DNA from: Flavobacteriales bacterium
GTDB taxonomy: Bacteria; Bacteroidota; Bacteroidia; Flavobacteriales_F; PHOS-HE28
Assembly (NCBI GenBank): GCA_016699575.1
Contig: CP064979.1
Coordinates: 868,001 to 932,000 of the forward strand
Length of the DNA stretch: 64,000 nt
Direction of reading: 5' to 3'
Shown: positions 17,019 through 24,997 of the stretch, in pieces
How positions within the stretch are numbered: position 1 is the first letter of the stretch
Layout of the letters: the number at the start of each line of letters is the position of its first letter
Notes under the pieces: generated by a model
The model's database searches: none
What the model saw: only the letters and a program-made list of their open reading frames with translations
What the model was told of the DNA's origin: nothing
Made by a program: the position numbers and the translations under genes

Positions 17019-19673
17019 TCAGCGCAGCACGATCAGGCGTTCCTCCAACGACTTGATCTTCGCCTCGGCGTCAGCCTTCTTCTTGCGCTCGTTCTCCAGC
17101 ACCTGGGGCGGAGCACCGGCAACAAAGCGCTCGTTCGAGAGCTTCTTGTCCACGCTGGTGAGGAAGCCGCGGAGGTAATTCAGCTCCTCTTCGGCCTTCT
17201 TCGCCTCAGCGGCGGGATCCACATTGCCGCCGAGGTCCACGGCATACTCAGTGGTGCCGACGAGGAAGGTCACGGAACCATCGGCCGGTTTCGCAACGGC
17301 GTTGATGGCGCTCACGTTGGCGAGTTTGCCCACCAGCGCGATGGTCGATGCACTTAGCGGTGTCGTGCCTTTCACCTTCAACTCCATTGCCTCCTTCGGG
17401 CTCATGCCACGTTCGTTGCGCGTGTTGCGCACGGCGGTCACAAGATCGAATGCGTGTTGGACTTCGGCTTCGAGCTTCGCATCACCGTCGCCGCCCTTCG
17501 GCCAGGCGGCAATGATCAGCGCATCCTTTGGGCCTTGGCGCTCGCGCAAGTGGCTCCACAACTCTTCGGTGAGGAAGGGCATGAAGGGATGCAGCAACTT
17601 CATCACATCCTCGAATAGGCTGATGGTCGCTTCGTACGTCGTGCGGTCTATGGGTTCGCCTACGCCGTTCACGAAGGAGGGCTTGATGGATTCGAGGTAC
17701 CAGCTGCACAGATCATCCCAGATCAGCTTGTAGGTGGCCATGAGCGCCTCGCTGATGCGGAACTGCGCGTAGAGGTCGTCGATCTCCTTCGTGGCATGCT
17801 CGACGCGTGAACGCATCCATGCACAAGCCACCGCGTTGCCGGCACTCTGCGCGCGATCATCAACGCTCCAGCCCTTCACCAGGCGAAAGGCGTTCCAGAT
17901 CTTGTTGCTGAAGTTGCGGCCCTGCTCGCAGAGGGAATCGTCGTAAGGCAGATCGTTGCCAGCGGGTGAGGTGAGCAACATGCCCACGCGCACGCCATCC
18001 GCACCGAACTTCTCGATCAGCTCCAGCGGATCCGGACTATTGCCGAGGCTCTTGCTCATCTTCCGGCCCAGCTTGTCGCGCACGATGCCAGTGAGGTACA
18101 CGTTCTTGAACGGCACCTCGTTGCGGTACTCCAGCCCGGCCATGATCATGCGCGCCACCCAGAAGAAGAGGATCTCCGGTGCGGTCACCAGATCGTTCGT
18201 CGGGTAGTAGTACTTGATGTCGGCATTGTCCGGATCCTCGAAACCGTCGAACACGCTGATGGGCCAGAGCCAGCTGCTGAACCAGGTGTCCACCACATCC
18301 TCGTCCTGCTTGATGCCCGTGGTGCTTTGTCCTTGTGATTTGAAGTAAGCGACCGCCTCGGCCTCGGTCTTGCACACGGCCGCGTCACCGTTGTCGTTGT
18401 ACCATGCGGGCACCTGCTGGCCCCACCACAACTGGCGGCTGATGCACCAGTCGCGCACGTTCTCCATCCAATACTTGTAGGTGTTGGTGAATTTCTGCGG
18501 ATGCAGTTTCACCTTCCCATCAAGCACCACTTCCAGCGCGGGCTTGGCCAGCTCGCTCATCTTCACGAACCATTGCAAGCTGAGACGTGGCTCGATCACA
18601 GCATCCGTGCGCTCGCTGTAGCCCACCTTGTTCTTGATGTCCTCGATCTTGACGAGGTGGCCTTTCTCCTCGAGGTCCTTCACGATCTTCTTGCGTACGG
18701 CGAAGCGGTCCTCGCCCACGTAGAGCTGCGCGGCCGCGCTCAGGGTGCCGTTGGGCTCCAGCATGTCGATCGTTCCCAGGCCGTGCTTCTTGCCCAGCTC
18801 GTGGTCGTTCGCATCGTGCGCCGGCGTCACTTTCAACGCACCGGTACCGAACTCGCGCTCCACGTACTCGTCGAAGATGATGGGTATGCTGCGGCCGATC
18901 AAGGGCACCAATGCGCGCTTCCCCTTCAGGTGGGCATAGCGCTCGTCTTCCGGGTGTACGGCGATGGCGGTATCACCCAGGATGGTCTCAGGCCGCGTGG
19001 TGGCGATCGTGATGTATTCGCCCTCATCCCCTGGCCCCTTCTCCGAGGGAGAAGGGGGGTCGATCCGGTATCGGACATGGAAGAGACGTGAGTTCATCTC
19101 TTTCATGATCACTTCCTCATCGCTCACGGCGGTGAGGGCCACGGGATCCCAGTTCACCATGCGCTGGCCACGATACACGAGGCCTTTCTTGTGCAGGTCG
19201 ATGAAAACATCGAGCACGGCTTCGCTCAACTTCGGCTCCATGGTGAAGCGCGTGCGGTCCCAATCACAGGAGGCACCCAGCTTCTTCAACTGCTCAAGGA
19301 TCACGCCGCCGTATTTGTCCTTCCAGGCATGTGCATGCTTCAGAAATTCTTCGCGACCGATCGCGCTTTTCTTGATCCCTTGTTCAGCAAGCAGGCGCAC
19401 CACCTTCGCTTCCGTGGCGATGCTCGCGTGGTCCGTTCCCGGAACCCAGCAGGCATTCTTGCCCTGCATGCGCGCGCGCCGAACGAGCACGTCCTGGATG
19501 GTGTTGTTCAGCATGTGCCCCATGTGCAGTACACCTGTCACGTTCGGCGGCGGTATCACGACGGTGTACGGCTCGCGGCCGTCGGGCACGCTTCGGAAGT
19601 AGCCGTTGTCGAGCCAGTACTGGTACCACTTGCGTTCCGTGGTGGAGGGGTCGTAGCGCTTGTCGAGTTCCAT
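17019..19673 (-). CDS. valS: Valine--tRNA ligase
   Basis: An 884-residue class Ia aminoacyl-tRNA synthetase charging tRNA-Val. HIGH-type motif PPPNVTGVLHMGHML (near residue 40), WVPGTDHASIATE, editing-domain motif TIATTRPETILGDTA, tRNA-binding KMSKSLGNSPDP, and a C-terminal coiled-coil arm ending EERLIVLR. An oddity lies at about residues 203-217, just before the editing-domain strand. A low-complexity insert PPSPSEKGPGDEG is encoded by a 10-bp perfect inverted repeat (19035-19057) that looks like a dispersed palindromic element kept in frame. A weak -7 box on the minus strand (TACTTTCG, 19737-19744) precedes the gene. Confidence 0.97.
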   Translation of the reverse strand: MELDKRYDPSTTERKWYQYWLDNGYFRSVPDGREPYTVVIPPPNVTGVLHMGHMLNNTIQDVLVRRARMQGKNACWVPGTDHASIATEAKVVRLLAEQGIKKSAIGREEFLKHAHAWKDKYGGVILEQLKKLGASCDWDRTRFTMEPKLSEAVLDVFIDLHKKGLVYRGQRMVNWDPVALTAVSDEEVIMKEMNSRLFHVRYRIDPPSPSEKGPGDEGEYITIATTRPETILGDTAIAVHPEDERYAHLKGKRALVPLIGRSIPIIFDEYVEREFGTGALKVTPAHDANDHELGKKHGLGTIDMLEPNGTLSAAAQLYVGEDRFAVRKKIVKDLEEKGHLVKIEDIKNKVGYSERTDAVIEPRLSLQWFVKMSELAKPALEVVLDGKVKLHPQKFTNTYKYWMENVRDWCISRQLWWGQQVPAWYNDNGDAAVCKTEAEAVAYFKSQGQSTTGIKQDEDVVDTWFSSWLWPISVFDGFEDPDNADIKYYYPTNDLVTAPEILFFWVARMIMAGLEYRNEVPFKNVYLTGIVRDKLGRKMSKSLGNSPDPLELIEKFGADGVRVGMLLTSPAGNDLPYDDSLCEQGRNFSNKIWNAFRLVKGWSVDDRAQSAGNAVACAWMRSRVEHATKEIDDLYAQFRISEALMATYKLIWDDLCSWYLESIKPSFVNGVGEPIDRTTYEATISLFEDVMKLLHPFMPFLTEELWSHLRERQGPKDALIIAAWPKGGDGDAKLEAEVQHAFDLVTAVRNTRNERGMSPKEAMELKVKGTTPLSASTIALVGKLANVSAINAVAKPADGSVTFLVGTTEYAVDLGGNVDPAAEAKKAEEELNYLRGFLTSVDKKLSNERFVAGAPPQVLENERKKKADAEAKIKSLEERLIVLR
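19035..19057. repeat. In-frame palindromic element inside valS
   Basis: A perfect 10-bp inverted repeat (CCCCTTCTCC / GGAGAAGGGG) with a 3-nt centre, inside the valS coding sequence. Read on the valS strand it gives the peptide PSPSEKG. A similar palindrome inside the oxidoreductase gene at 40315-40335 gives PSPKKRG in the same phase, suggesting one dispersed element family. Confidence 0.7.
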
Positions 19674-19815
19674 TGCATCCGCCGTAGCCTTGGCGAAGGC
19701 GGATGGTTCCGCTCTTGCACCTCGTTTTCGGCGCTGCGAAAGTAGCCGGGTCCCCTGCCCGTCACTTCCGCTGTTAATCGCCTGTTAAGGTCCGAACCTT
19801 GGTTTCCGACCCCCG

Positions 19816-19823
19816 TACTTTTG
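19816..19823 (+). promoter_or_regulatory. Bacteroidota -7 box (TACTTTTG)
   Basis: A perfect match to TAnnTTTG located 57 nt before the DUF1573 gene, with a TTG at 19799-19801 as a possible though closely spaced -33 element. It lies in the 206-bp divergent region between valS and the DUF1573 gene. Confidence 0.55.
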
Positions 19824-19879
19824 GTCGCGTTACCGCTTGGTGCGGAACGTTGAACCGAAAACCAAACACACACCTCAAC

Positions 19880-20353
19880 ATGAAGAAGGTTCTTTTTTCC
19901 CTCGCGCTGGTGTCGCTCTTCGGCGATGCCATGGCCCAGGACAACACCCGCGCCGTGGGCGGCAACGGTCCGCAACTGACCATCGACAAGGAAGTGCACG
20001 ACTACGGCACCGTGGCCAAAGGCGCCAACGGTACCAGCGAGTTCACGGTGACCAACACTGGCGACCAGCCCCTGATCATCACCAACTGCAAAGGCAGCTG
20101 CGGTTGCACGGTTCCCAAGTGCGACACCGCCCCTATCGCGCCGGGCAAAACCACCATTATCACGGTGAAGTACGACACGATGCGCCCCGGTCCGATCAAC
20201 AAGAACGTGACCATCACTAGCAATGCCACCAATGCCCCCAACAAGGTGGTGCGCATCACGGGCAACGTGGAAGCCGGTCCTGACACCCCGACCAGCCCTG
20301 TGAAGGACGCCAGCCCGATGTCGCCTGTGGCGAACCCGGGTGGTGGCATGTAA
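19880..20353 (+). CDS. DUF1573 domain secreted protein
   Basis: A 157-residue exported protein. Signal peptide 1-20 (ends GDAMAQ) and one Ig-like DUF1573 domain with the signature EVHDYGTVAKGANGTSEFTV, followed by TNCKGSCGCTVPKCDTAPIA and PGPINKNVTITSNATN. The cysteines of the CKGSCGC motif are the family hallmark. DUF1573 proteins are widespread in Bacteroidota, usually periplasmic or surface, with unknown function. The C-terminal tail is Pro/Ser-rich. The ATG at 19880 is chosen because it starts the signal peptide. A strong hairpin terminator follows. Confidence 0.9.
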   Translation: MKKVLFSLALVSLFGDAMAQDNTRAVGGNGPQLTIDKEVHDYGTVAKGANGTSEFTVTNTGDQPLIITNCKGSCGCTVPKCDTAPIAPGKTTIITVKYDTMRPGPINKNVTITSNATNAPNKVVRITGNVEAGPDTPTSPVKDASPMSPVANPGGGM

Positions 20354-20371
20354 GCCGAACACCTTTTGAAC

Positions 20372-20410
20372 GAAGCCCCTGCCGGTTTGCCGGTGGGGGC
20401 TTCTTCGTTC
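20372..20410 (+). terminator. Rho-independent terminator after DUF1573 gene
   Basis: GC-rich hairpin, GAAGCCCCTGCCGG paired with a GCCGGTGGGGGCTTC arm around a short TTT loop, followed by a weakly T-rich tail (TTCGTTCTT). It lies 18 nt after the stop codon. Confidence 0.75.
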
Positions 20411-20453
20411 TTGGCCATCACCGATCTTCGCCGCCTCAACCGGCCTACCGAAC

Positions 20454-21680
20454 ATGCCATCCATCAGCAAGAAAGGCGAGCGTATGCCGCCCAGTCCCAT
20501 CCGCAAACTGGTGCCCTACGCCGAAGCTGCCAAGAAGCGCGGCACCAAGGTGCTGCACCTCAATATCGGCCAACCTGACATTGCCACGCCGCAGGTCGCC
20601 CTGGAAGCCCTCCACCACATGGACCTAAAAGTGGTGGAATACAGCCACAGCGCCGGCAACGAAAGCTACCGCAAGGGCTTGGTGAAGTACTACGCCCAAC
20701 ATGGCATCACCATCACGCACGAGCAGATCATCGTCACCAACGGCGGAAGCGAGGCCCTGCTCTTCAGCATCATGGCCACCCTCGATCCCGGTGATGAGGT
20801 CATCATCCCGGAGCCGTTCTATGCCAACTACAACAGTTTCAGCGTTGCTGCCGGTGCGGTGGTGGTGCCGGTGCGCTGTAGCATCGACAATGGCTTCGCC
20901 TTGCCGCCCATCACGGAGTTCGAGAAGCTCATCACCCCGAAGACGCGCGCGATCCTGATCTGCAACCCGGGCAACCCCACGGGCTACCTGTACAGCAAGG
21001 AGGAACTAGAGCGTCTCCGGGACATCGTGAAGAAGCACGACCTCTTTCTGTTCGCTGACGAGGTGTACCGCGAGTTCTGTTACGATGGCGCAGAACACAT
21101 GAGCGCGCTGAACTTGGAGGGGATCGACGGGAACGTGATCCTCATCGACAGTGTGAGCAAGCGCTACAGCATGTGCGGTGCTCGTGTCGGGGCGGTCATC
21201 AGCCGGAACAAGGAGGTGATGGCGGCCGTCCTGAAGTTCGCACAAGCGCGTTTGAGCCCGCCAACGTTCGGACAACTCGCCTCGGAAGCGGCACTGGCCA
21301 CGCCGGCGTCCTATTTCAGTGAGGTGATCGGCGAATACCGGCAACGCCGCGATGTGCTGGTGGATGGTCTAAACAGCATTCCGGGCGTGAAATGCCCCAA
21401 ACCCAAAGGGGCTTTCTATTGCGTCGCCGAGCTGCCGGTGGACGATAGTGACCGGTTCTGCCAATGGCTCCTGGAATCGTTCGAGCACAAGGGCCACACG
21501 GTGATGATGGCCCCGGCCACGGGGTTCTATTCAGTCCCCGAACCCGGCCGCCAGCAGGTGCGACTGGCCTACGTACTGGAACAGGACAAGCTGAAGCTGG
21601 CCGTGGAGTGCTTGGCCGAGGCGCTGAAGCTCTATCCCGGAGTAACCCGTTCGGTGCCTGCGGAGGCCGCGGCGTCCTGA
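20454..21680 (+). CDS. Pyridoxal phosphate-dependent aminotransferase (class I/II)
   Basis: A 408-residue fold-type I aminotransferase. Landmarks are LNIGQPDIATPQ, TNGGSEALLFSIMATL (cofactor phosphate loop), ICNPGNPTGYLYSKEEL, FADEVYREFCYDG and the Schiff-base lysine in DSVSKRYSMCGARVG. The arginine near the C-terminus (VRLAY) would bind the substrate carboxylate. Close to aspartate or branched/aromatic-type aminotransferases of Bacteroidota; the substrate cannot be fixed from sequence. A second aminotransferase of the family is at 35518. Flanked by terminators on both sides, so probably transcribed alone. Confidence 0.9.
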   Translation: MPSISKKGERMPPSPIRKLVPYAEAAKKRGTKVLHLNIGQPDIATPQVALEALHHMDLKVVEYSHSAGNESYRKGLVKYYAQHGITITHEQIIVTNGGSEALLFSIMATLDPGDEVIIPEPFYANYNSFSVAAGAVVVPVRCSIDNGFALPPITEFEKLITPKTRAILICNPGNPTGYLYSKEELERLRDIVKKHDLFLFADEVYREFCYDGAEHMSALNLEGIDGNVILIDSVSKRYSMCGARVGAVISRNKEVMAAVLKFAQARLSPPTFGQLASEAALATPASYFSEVIGEYRQRRDVLVDGLNSIPGVKCPKPKGAFYCVAELPVDDSDRFCQWLLESFEHKGHTVMMAPATGFYSVPEPGRQQVRLAYVLEQDKLKLAVECLAEALKLYPGVTRSVPAEAAAS

Positions 21681-21697
21681 CTACCCCCGCGTACTGG

Positions 21698-21730
21698 GAA
21701 AGCCGACCCGAGGGTCGGCTTTCCTGTTTT
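21698..21730 (+). terminator. Rho-independent terminator after aminotransferase
   Basis: A 12-bp perfect stem (GAAAGCCGACCC / GGGTCGGCTTTC) with a minimal loop, followed by CTGTTTTCG. It lies 18 nt after the stop codon. Confidence 0.85.
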
Positions 21731-21819
21731 CGTCGAACTGTAACCAGGGGTTCGTCGAAGCCGTTGAAGCGCCCGGTCCGATCCCCCCATCGCGGCGAAC
21801 GGACCGAAAAAAGGACGCT

Positions 21820-22149
21820 ATGCAACGCTTCAGAAACCTCCTGTTGGGCACCATTACGGTTGTCCTTGGCCTCATCGTATCCGGCACTGTGAACGCACAG
21901 GACACCAGTGAACGCCGACATGCCTTCCGCTGCAGTGGGATCAATAGCCCCGCCAAGCAGAAACAGCTGACGGAACTATTGCGGGGATTCGACCCGGAAA
22001 TGGTGGTGTCGGTGGACGAAACGTCCCAGTTGATGAAGCTGTTGACCACCGTTCAACTGGACATAGGTGAGGTGCGCAACATGTGTTCGCTCATCGGAGT
22101 GCAACTGCAACCGGTGCAGCGCCGCGATGGTAATTGGGTGAACGAATGA
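21820..22149 (+). CDS. Small secreted protein, partner of downstream T9SS protein (copy 2)
   Basis: A 109-residue protein with signal peptide (1-27, ending GTVNAQ) and one small domain of about 75 residues. The domain contains FRCSGINSPAKQKQLTELLR, DPEMVVSVDETSQLMKL and the end strand LIGVQLQPVQ. The order of strands and helices, the internal K-Q-L...L...DP pattern and the position of the last G-V/L strand match the small proteins at 24551 and, more distantly, 3278. This copy lacks the C-terminal PxF/YxDxGxP tail motif of the others. Its TGA overlaps the ATG of the following T9SS gene (ATGA). Function unknown. Confidence 0.75.
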   Translation: MQRFRNLLLGTITVVLGLIVSGTVNAQDTSERRHAFRCSGINSPAKQKQLTELLRGFDPEMVVSVDETSQLMKLLTTVQLDIGEVRNMCSLIGVQLQPVQRRDGNWVNE

Positions 22150-24425
22150 TCAATCGAAAATCCCTGACGATGAAATCCACATCGATCATAACAAGTACGG
22201 TCCGATCACTAGTGCTGCTTTCGACGTTCGCATCCGCGATCGGCGCCCATGCGCAAAGCAGCAGCGATGGTTGCGGTTTCGCGGTCGCGAACCAATACAC
22301 CGTGAACAGCTCATGCTCGTTCCAGACCTTCAACAAGCCCACGGCATACGTCAATAACACGAATCCCGGTGGTTGCAACTCCTCGGCCAACGACGACGCG
22401 TTCGGCTGGTTCACGGCAACCTCGACGCTCACTGCCATCACGTACGATCCGCTGAACAACCATGATCCAGTTCTGCACGTGCTCAGCGGCACCTGCGGGT
22501 CCCCCACCGTGATCGGATGCGCGGACAATGGCGGCAACGGGGTCAACGAAACGGTGACCGTTGCCACGACCGTCGGGGCCAATTACCATTTCCGGGTGCA
22601 ACGCTATTTCACGAACTCCGCCATGGACGGCTCCATCTGTATTTACAATGTGGTTCCGCCCGCCAACGACGACCCGTGCGGCGCCACCGCGCTCACCTTG
22701 GGAACGACATGCTCTTCAACGAGCCATACCAACGTGAACGCGACGTTCACCTCATCCTTGCCTGATCCGGGCTGTGGTGGCTACAGCGGTTCTGTTCGCG
22801 ATGTTTGGTTCTCCTTCGTTGCCCCCAGCACCAAAACCGTGCACTTCCAAGTGACCTCGGGCACAATGGGAAATCCTGCCATGGCACTGTATACCGCCAC
22901 GGCTTGCGGCAGCACCTTTTCCTTGATCGAATGCGACGACAACGACGGCATCGGTAATGCCCCGTTCCTGTACCTCTATGATCTCGTTCCCGGAGATACG
23001 TACTACCTGCGCGTGTGGGGCAGCGGAGGCGGCCAGGGCACGTTCGACCTCTGCGCGGTGACACCACCCACAACGGCCGACTGTTTCTACGCGCTTCATA
23101 TGAACGACAGTTTCGGCGACGGTTGGGACGGCAGCACGGTCGGGGTGAGCATCAACGGTGGCGCTACGACCAACTACACCTTGGCGGACGGCAACAAGGG
23201 AATGGTGTACATCCCCTTGGACAACGGGGATATCATCACGCTCACGTACACGCCGGCCGGGAGCTGGCAGAACGAGATCAGCTACATACTCCAAAGCGGG
23301 CAAGGCGTCCTGTTCTCCGACGGCCCAACCCCGGCCTCGGGCACGGTCTACGCGAACCCCAACGATTGCGTGGCCCCAGACCCACCGCGTGAGGACTGTT
23401 ACGGCAGTCTGGCCATCTGCGCGGCCAGCGGTAACAGTTCCAATCCAGCGAGCACAGGCTTGAAACCGGACCTGAACCTACATACGCGCGGGTGCCTGAG
23501 CAATGACGAGCGCCAAGGCACATGGTTCAACTTCACCGTGTCGGCCTCGGGCACCATAGAGTTCACGATCGTCCCGTCCAACTCGGGCGATGATTACGAC
23601 TTCGCTTTGTGGGGACCCGAAACCTCCGTTGCCTGCCCTCCGTCCACCTCCCCTTACAGGTGCTCCTACTCTGACGACTCCGGCGATACCGGGCTCTTGG
23701 TCTCCTCGACCGATGTCAGCGAAGATGCTAGCGGCGACAAATACGTGCAAGCCATTGATGTGAGCGTGGGAGAGGTGTACGTACTTTACATCAGCAATTG
23801 GAGCCAGAGCGGCCTGCAGTTCGATCTGGACTTCAACATGATCAGTGGTGCGAGCATCGACTGCACTGTGCTTCCCGTGGAACTGCTGACCTTCGAAGCC
23901 GGCGCAAAGGAGCGTACGGTGGAATTGGATTGGGCCACGGCGTCGGAGGCCGGCAGTTCGCACTTTGTGGTGCAACGTTCGCCCAACGGCGAGGACTTCG
24001 CGGACATCGGTACGGTGAACAGCGCAGGAACATCCTTCACCACCACGGAATACGCCTTCGTTGATGACCGGCCGATCGCCGGCACCAACTACTACCGTTT
24101 GAAACAAGTGGATACCGATGGTAGTTTCAGCTATTCGGACATTGCCACGGTGAACTTCGGCAGTGCAGTAGTGATCGGAACACCTTACCCCAATCCAACG
24201 GACGGTACCGTGAACGTGCCACTGAACGCCAATGAAGACGGCCTGGCCCACTTGGAAGTAAGCGATGCAACCGGCCGTACAGTGCATCGTTCCGCACATG
24301 CCATAACCAGTGGTACCAATACATTGAGCTCGGACCTGCAAGGACTGAAGCCGGGCACGTACATGGTCACTGTGATCACACAGGATGGTCTCCCCACACG
24401 GTGCGGTCGGTTCATGCTCCGTTGA
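22146..24425 (+). CDS. Modular T9SS type A sorting-domain protein (paralogue C)
   Basis: A 759-residue secreted protein. The ATG at 22146 overlaps the stop of the small partner gene and is favoured for that reason; a second ATG at 22170 would also give a good signal peptide (ends GAHAQ). Two PPC-like beta-sandwich domains (about 40-170 and 174-310; motifs VRDVWFSFVAPSTK, YYLRVWGSG) are followed by a DSFGDGWDGSTVGVSINGG module (about 311-415). A CUB-like module runs from about 416 to 570 (GTWFNFTVSASGTIEF, DDYDFALWGP), then a fibronectin-III-like segment from LPVELLTFEA. The T9SS sorting domain begins GTPYPNPTDGTV near 677. Surface or released protein; ligand unknown. Confidence 0.88.
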   Translation: MINRKSLTMKSTSIITSTVRSLVLLSTFASAIGAHAQSSSDGCGFAVANQYTVNSSCSFQTFNKPTAYVNNTNPGGCNSSANDDAFGWFTATSTLTAITYDPLNNHDPVLHVLSGTCGSPTVIGCADNGGNGVNETVTVATTVGANYHFRVQRYFTNSAMDGSICIYNVVPPANDDPCGATALTLGTTCSSTSHTNVNATFTSSLPDPGCGGYSGSVRDVWFSFVAPSTKTVHFQVTSGTMGNPAMALYTATACGSTFSLIECDDNDGIGNAPFLYLYDLVPGDTYYLRVWGSGGGQGTFDLCAVTPPTTADCFYALHMNDSFGDGWDGSTVGVSINGGATTNYTLADGNKGMVYIPLDNGDIITLTYTPAGSWQNEISYILQSGQGVLFSDGPTPASGTVYANPNDCVAPDPPREDCYGSLAICAASGNSSNPASTGLKPDLNLHTRGCLSNDERQGTWFNFTVSASGTIEFTIVPSNSGDDYDFALWGPETSVACPPSTSPYRCSYSDDSGDTGLLVSSTDVSEDASGDKYVQAIDVSVGEVYVLYISNWSQSGLQFDLDFNMISGASIDCTVLPVELLTFEAGAKERTVELDWATASEAGSSHFVVQRSPNGEDFADIGTVNSAGTSFTTTEYAFVDDRPIAGTNYYRLKQVDTDGSFSYSDIATVNFGSAVVIGTPYPNPTDGTVNVPLNANEDGLAHLEVSDATGRTVHRSAHAITSGTNTLSSDLQGLKPGTYMVTVITQDGLPTRCGRFMLR

Positions 24426-24442
24426 TCCATTCACCCCATTCC

Positions 24443-24480
24443 CCGAAGAGCCCCCATACGGGGCTTTTCGGCTTTCAAGG
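24443..24480 (+). terminator. Hairpin terminator after T9SS gene
   Basis: A 12-bp imperfect stem centred on AGCCCC/GGGGCT, with outer CCGAA/TTCGG pairs and the loop CCATAC, then a short tail with CTTTC. It starts 18 nt after the stop codon. The poor T-tract makes efficiency uncertain. Confidence 0.6.
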
Positions 24481-24550
24481 CCCTGCCGCCCAACAGGCAA
24501 CCGATCGACCATGGCATCGTTCGTTGGTTATATTGCCGTCGCTGATATCC

Positions 24551-24997
24551 ATGAGATTCCCATCACTGATCGTCTTGGGCCTGTTGGCCTTTGCACCAGC
24601 GTTGCTCTTGGCGCAGGGCCCGAAGAAGACCGTGCTTTTCGGGCGCTGCACCACCACCATCAGCCAGGGCCAGGAAAAGCAATTGCAAATGCTGCTGAAC
24701 AGCACGGATCCATTGGGCCTGCTGTCCGTCCACACGAACAGGCACCATGTGAAAGTGCTGCATTCAACAGATCTGGCGCAGGGCGCTGTGGCGTCCATCT
24801 TCCAATTGGTCGGCCTTGACCTGGAGGTGTTCCAAAGTGCTCCGGGAACAACAGCGAACCGCGCGCCAGACAGCACTAAGGCCCCCGTGTTCGTGGATAC
24901 GGGCAACCCCGATCTTGATGCGCAGAACTATGCCGCCGCCAAAGCGGCGTGGGCTGAAACGTATCCGCACCAGTACGAAGAGTTCTTTGGGCAATGA
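24551..24997 (+). CDS. Small secreted protein, partner of downstream T9SS protein (copy 3)
   Basis: A 148-residue protein with signal peptide (1-22, ending ALLLAQ). The core domain (about 24-95) includes TVLFGRCTTTISQGQEKQLQ and a last strand QLVGLDLEVFQ, matching copy 2 in layout. The C-terminal motif APVFVDTGNPDLDAQNYAAA is followed by KAAW and matches the tail of copy 1. This links the three small proteins as one family. The stop overlaps the ATG of the next gene by 4 nt. The frame is open 150 nt upstream, but that stretch includes the preceding terminator, so the ATG at 24551 is the start. Function unknown. Confidence 0.78.
   Translation: MRFPSLIVLGLLAFAPALLLAQGPKKTVLFGRCTTTISQGQEKQLQMLLNSTDPLGLLSVHTNRHHVKVLHSTDLAQGAVASIFQLVGLDLEVFQSAPGTTANRAPDSTKAPVFVDTGNPDLDAQNYAAAKAAWAETYPHQYEEFFGQ

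Noticed and set aside
24401..24550. A 50-codon N-terminal extension of the third small partner protein
   Set aside because: The extension reads through the terminator hairpin of the previous gene and hides the signal peptide.
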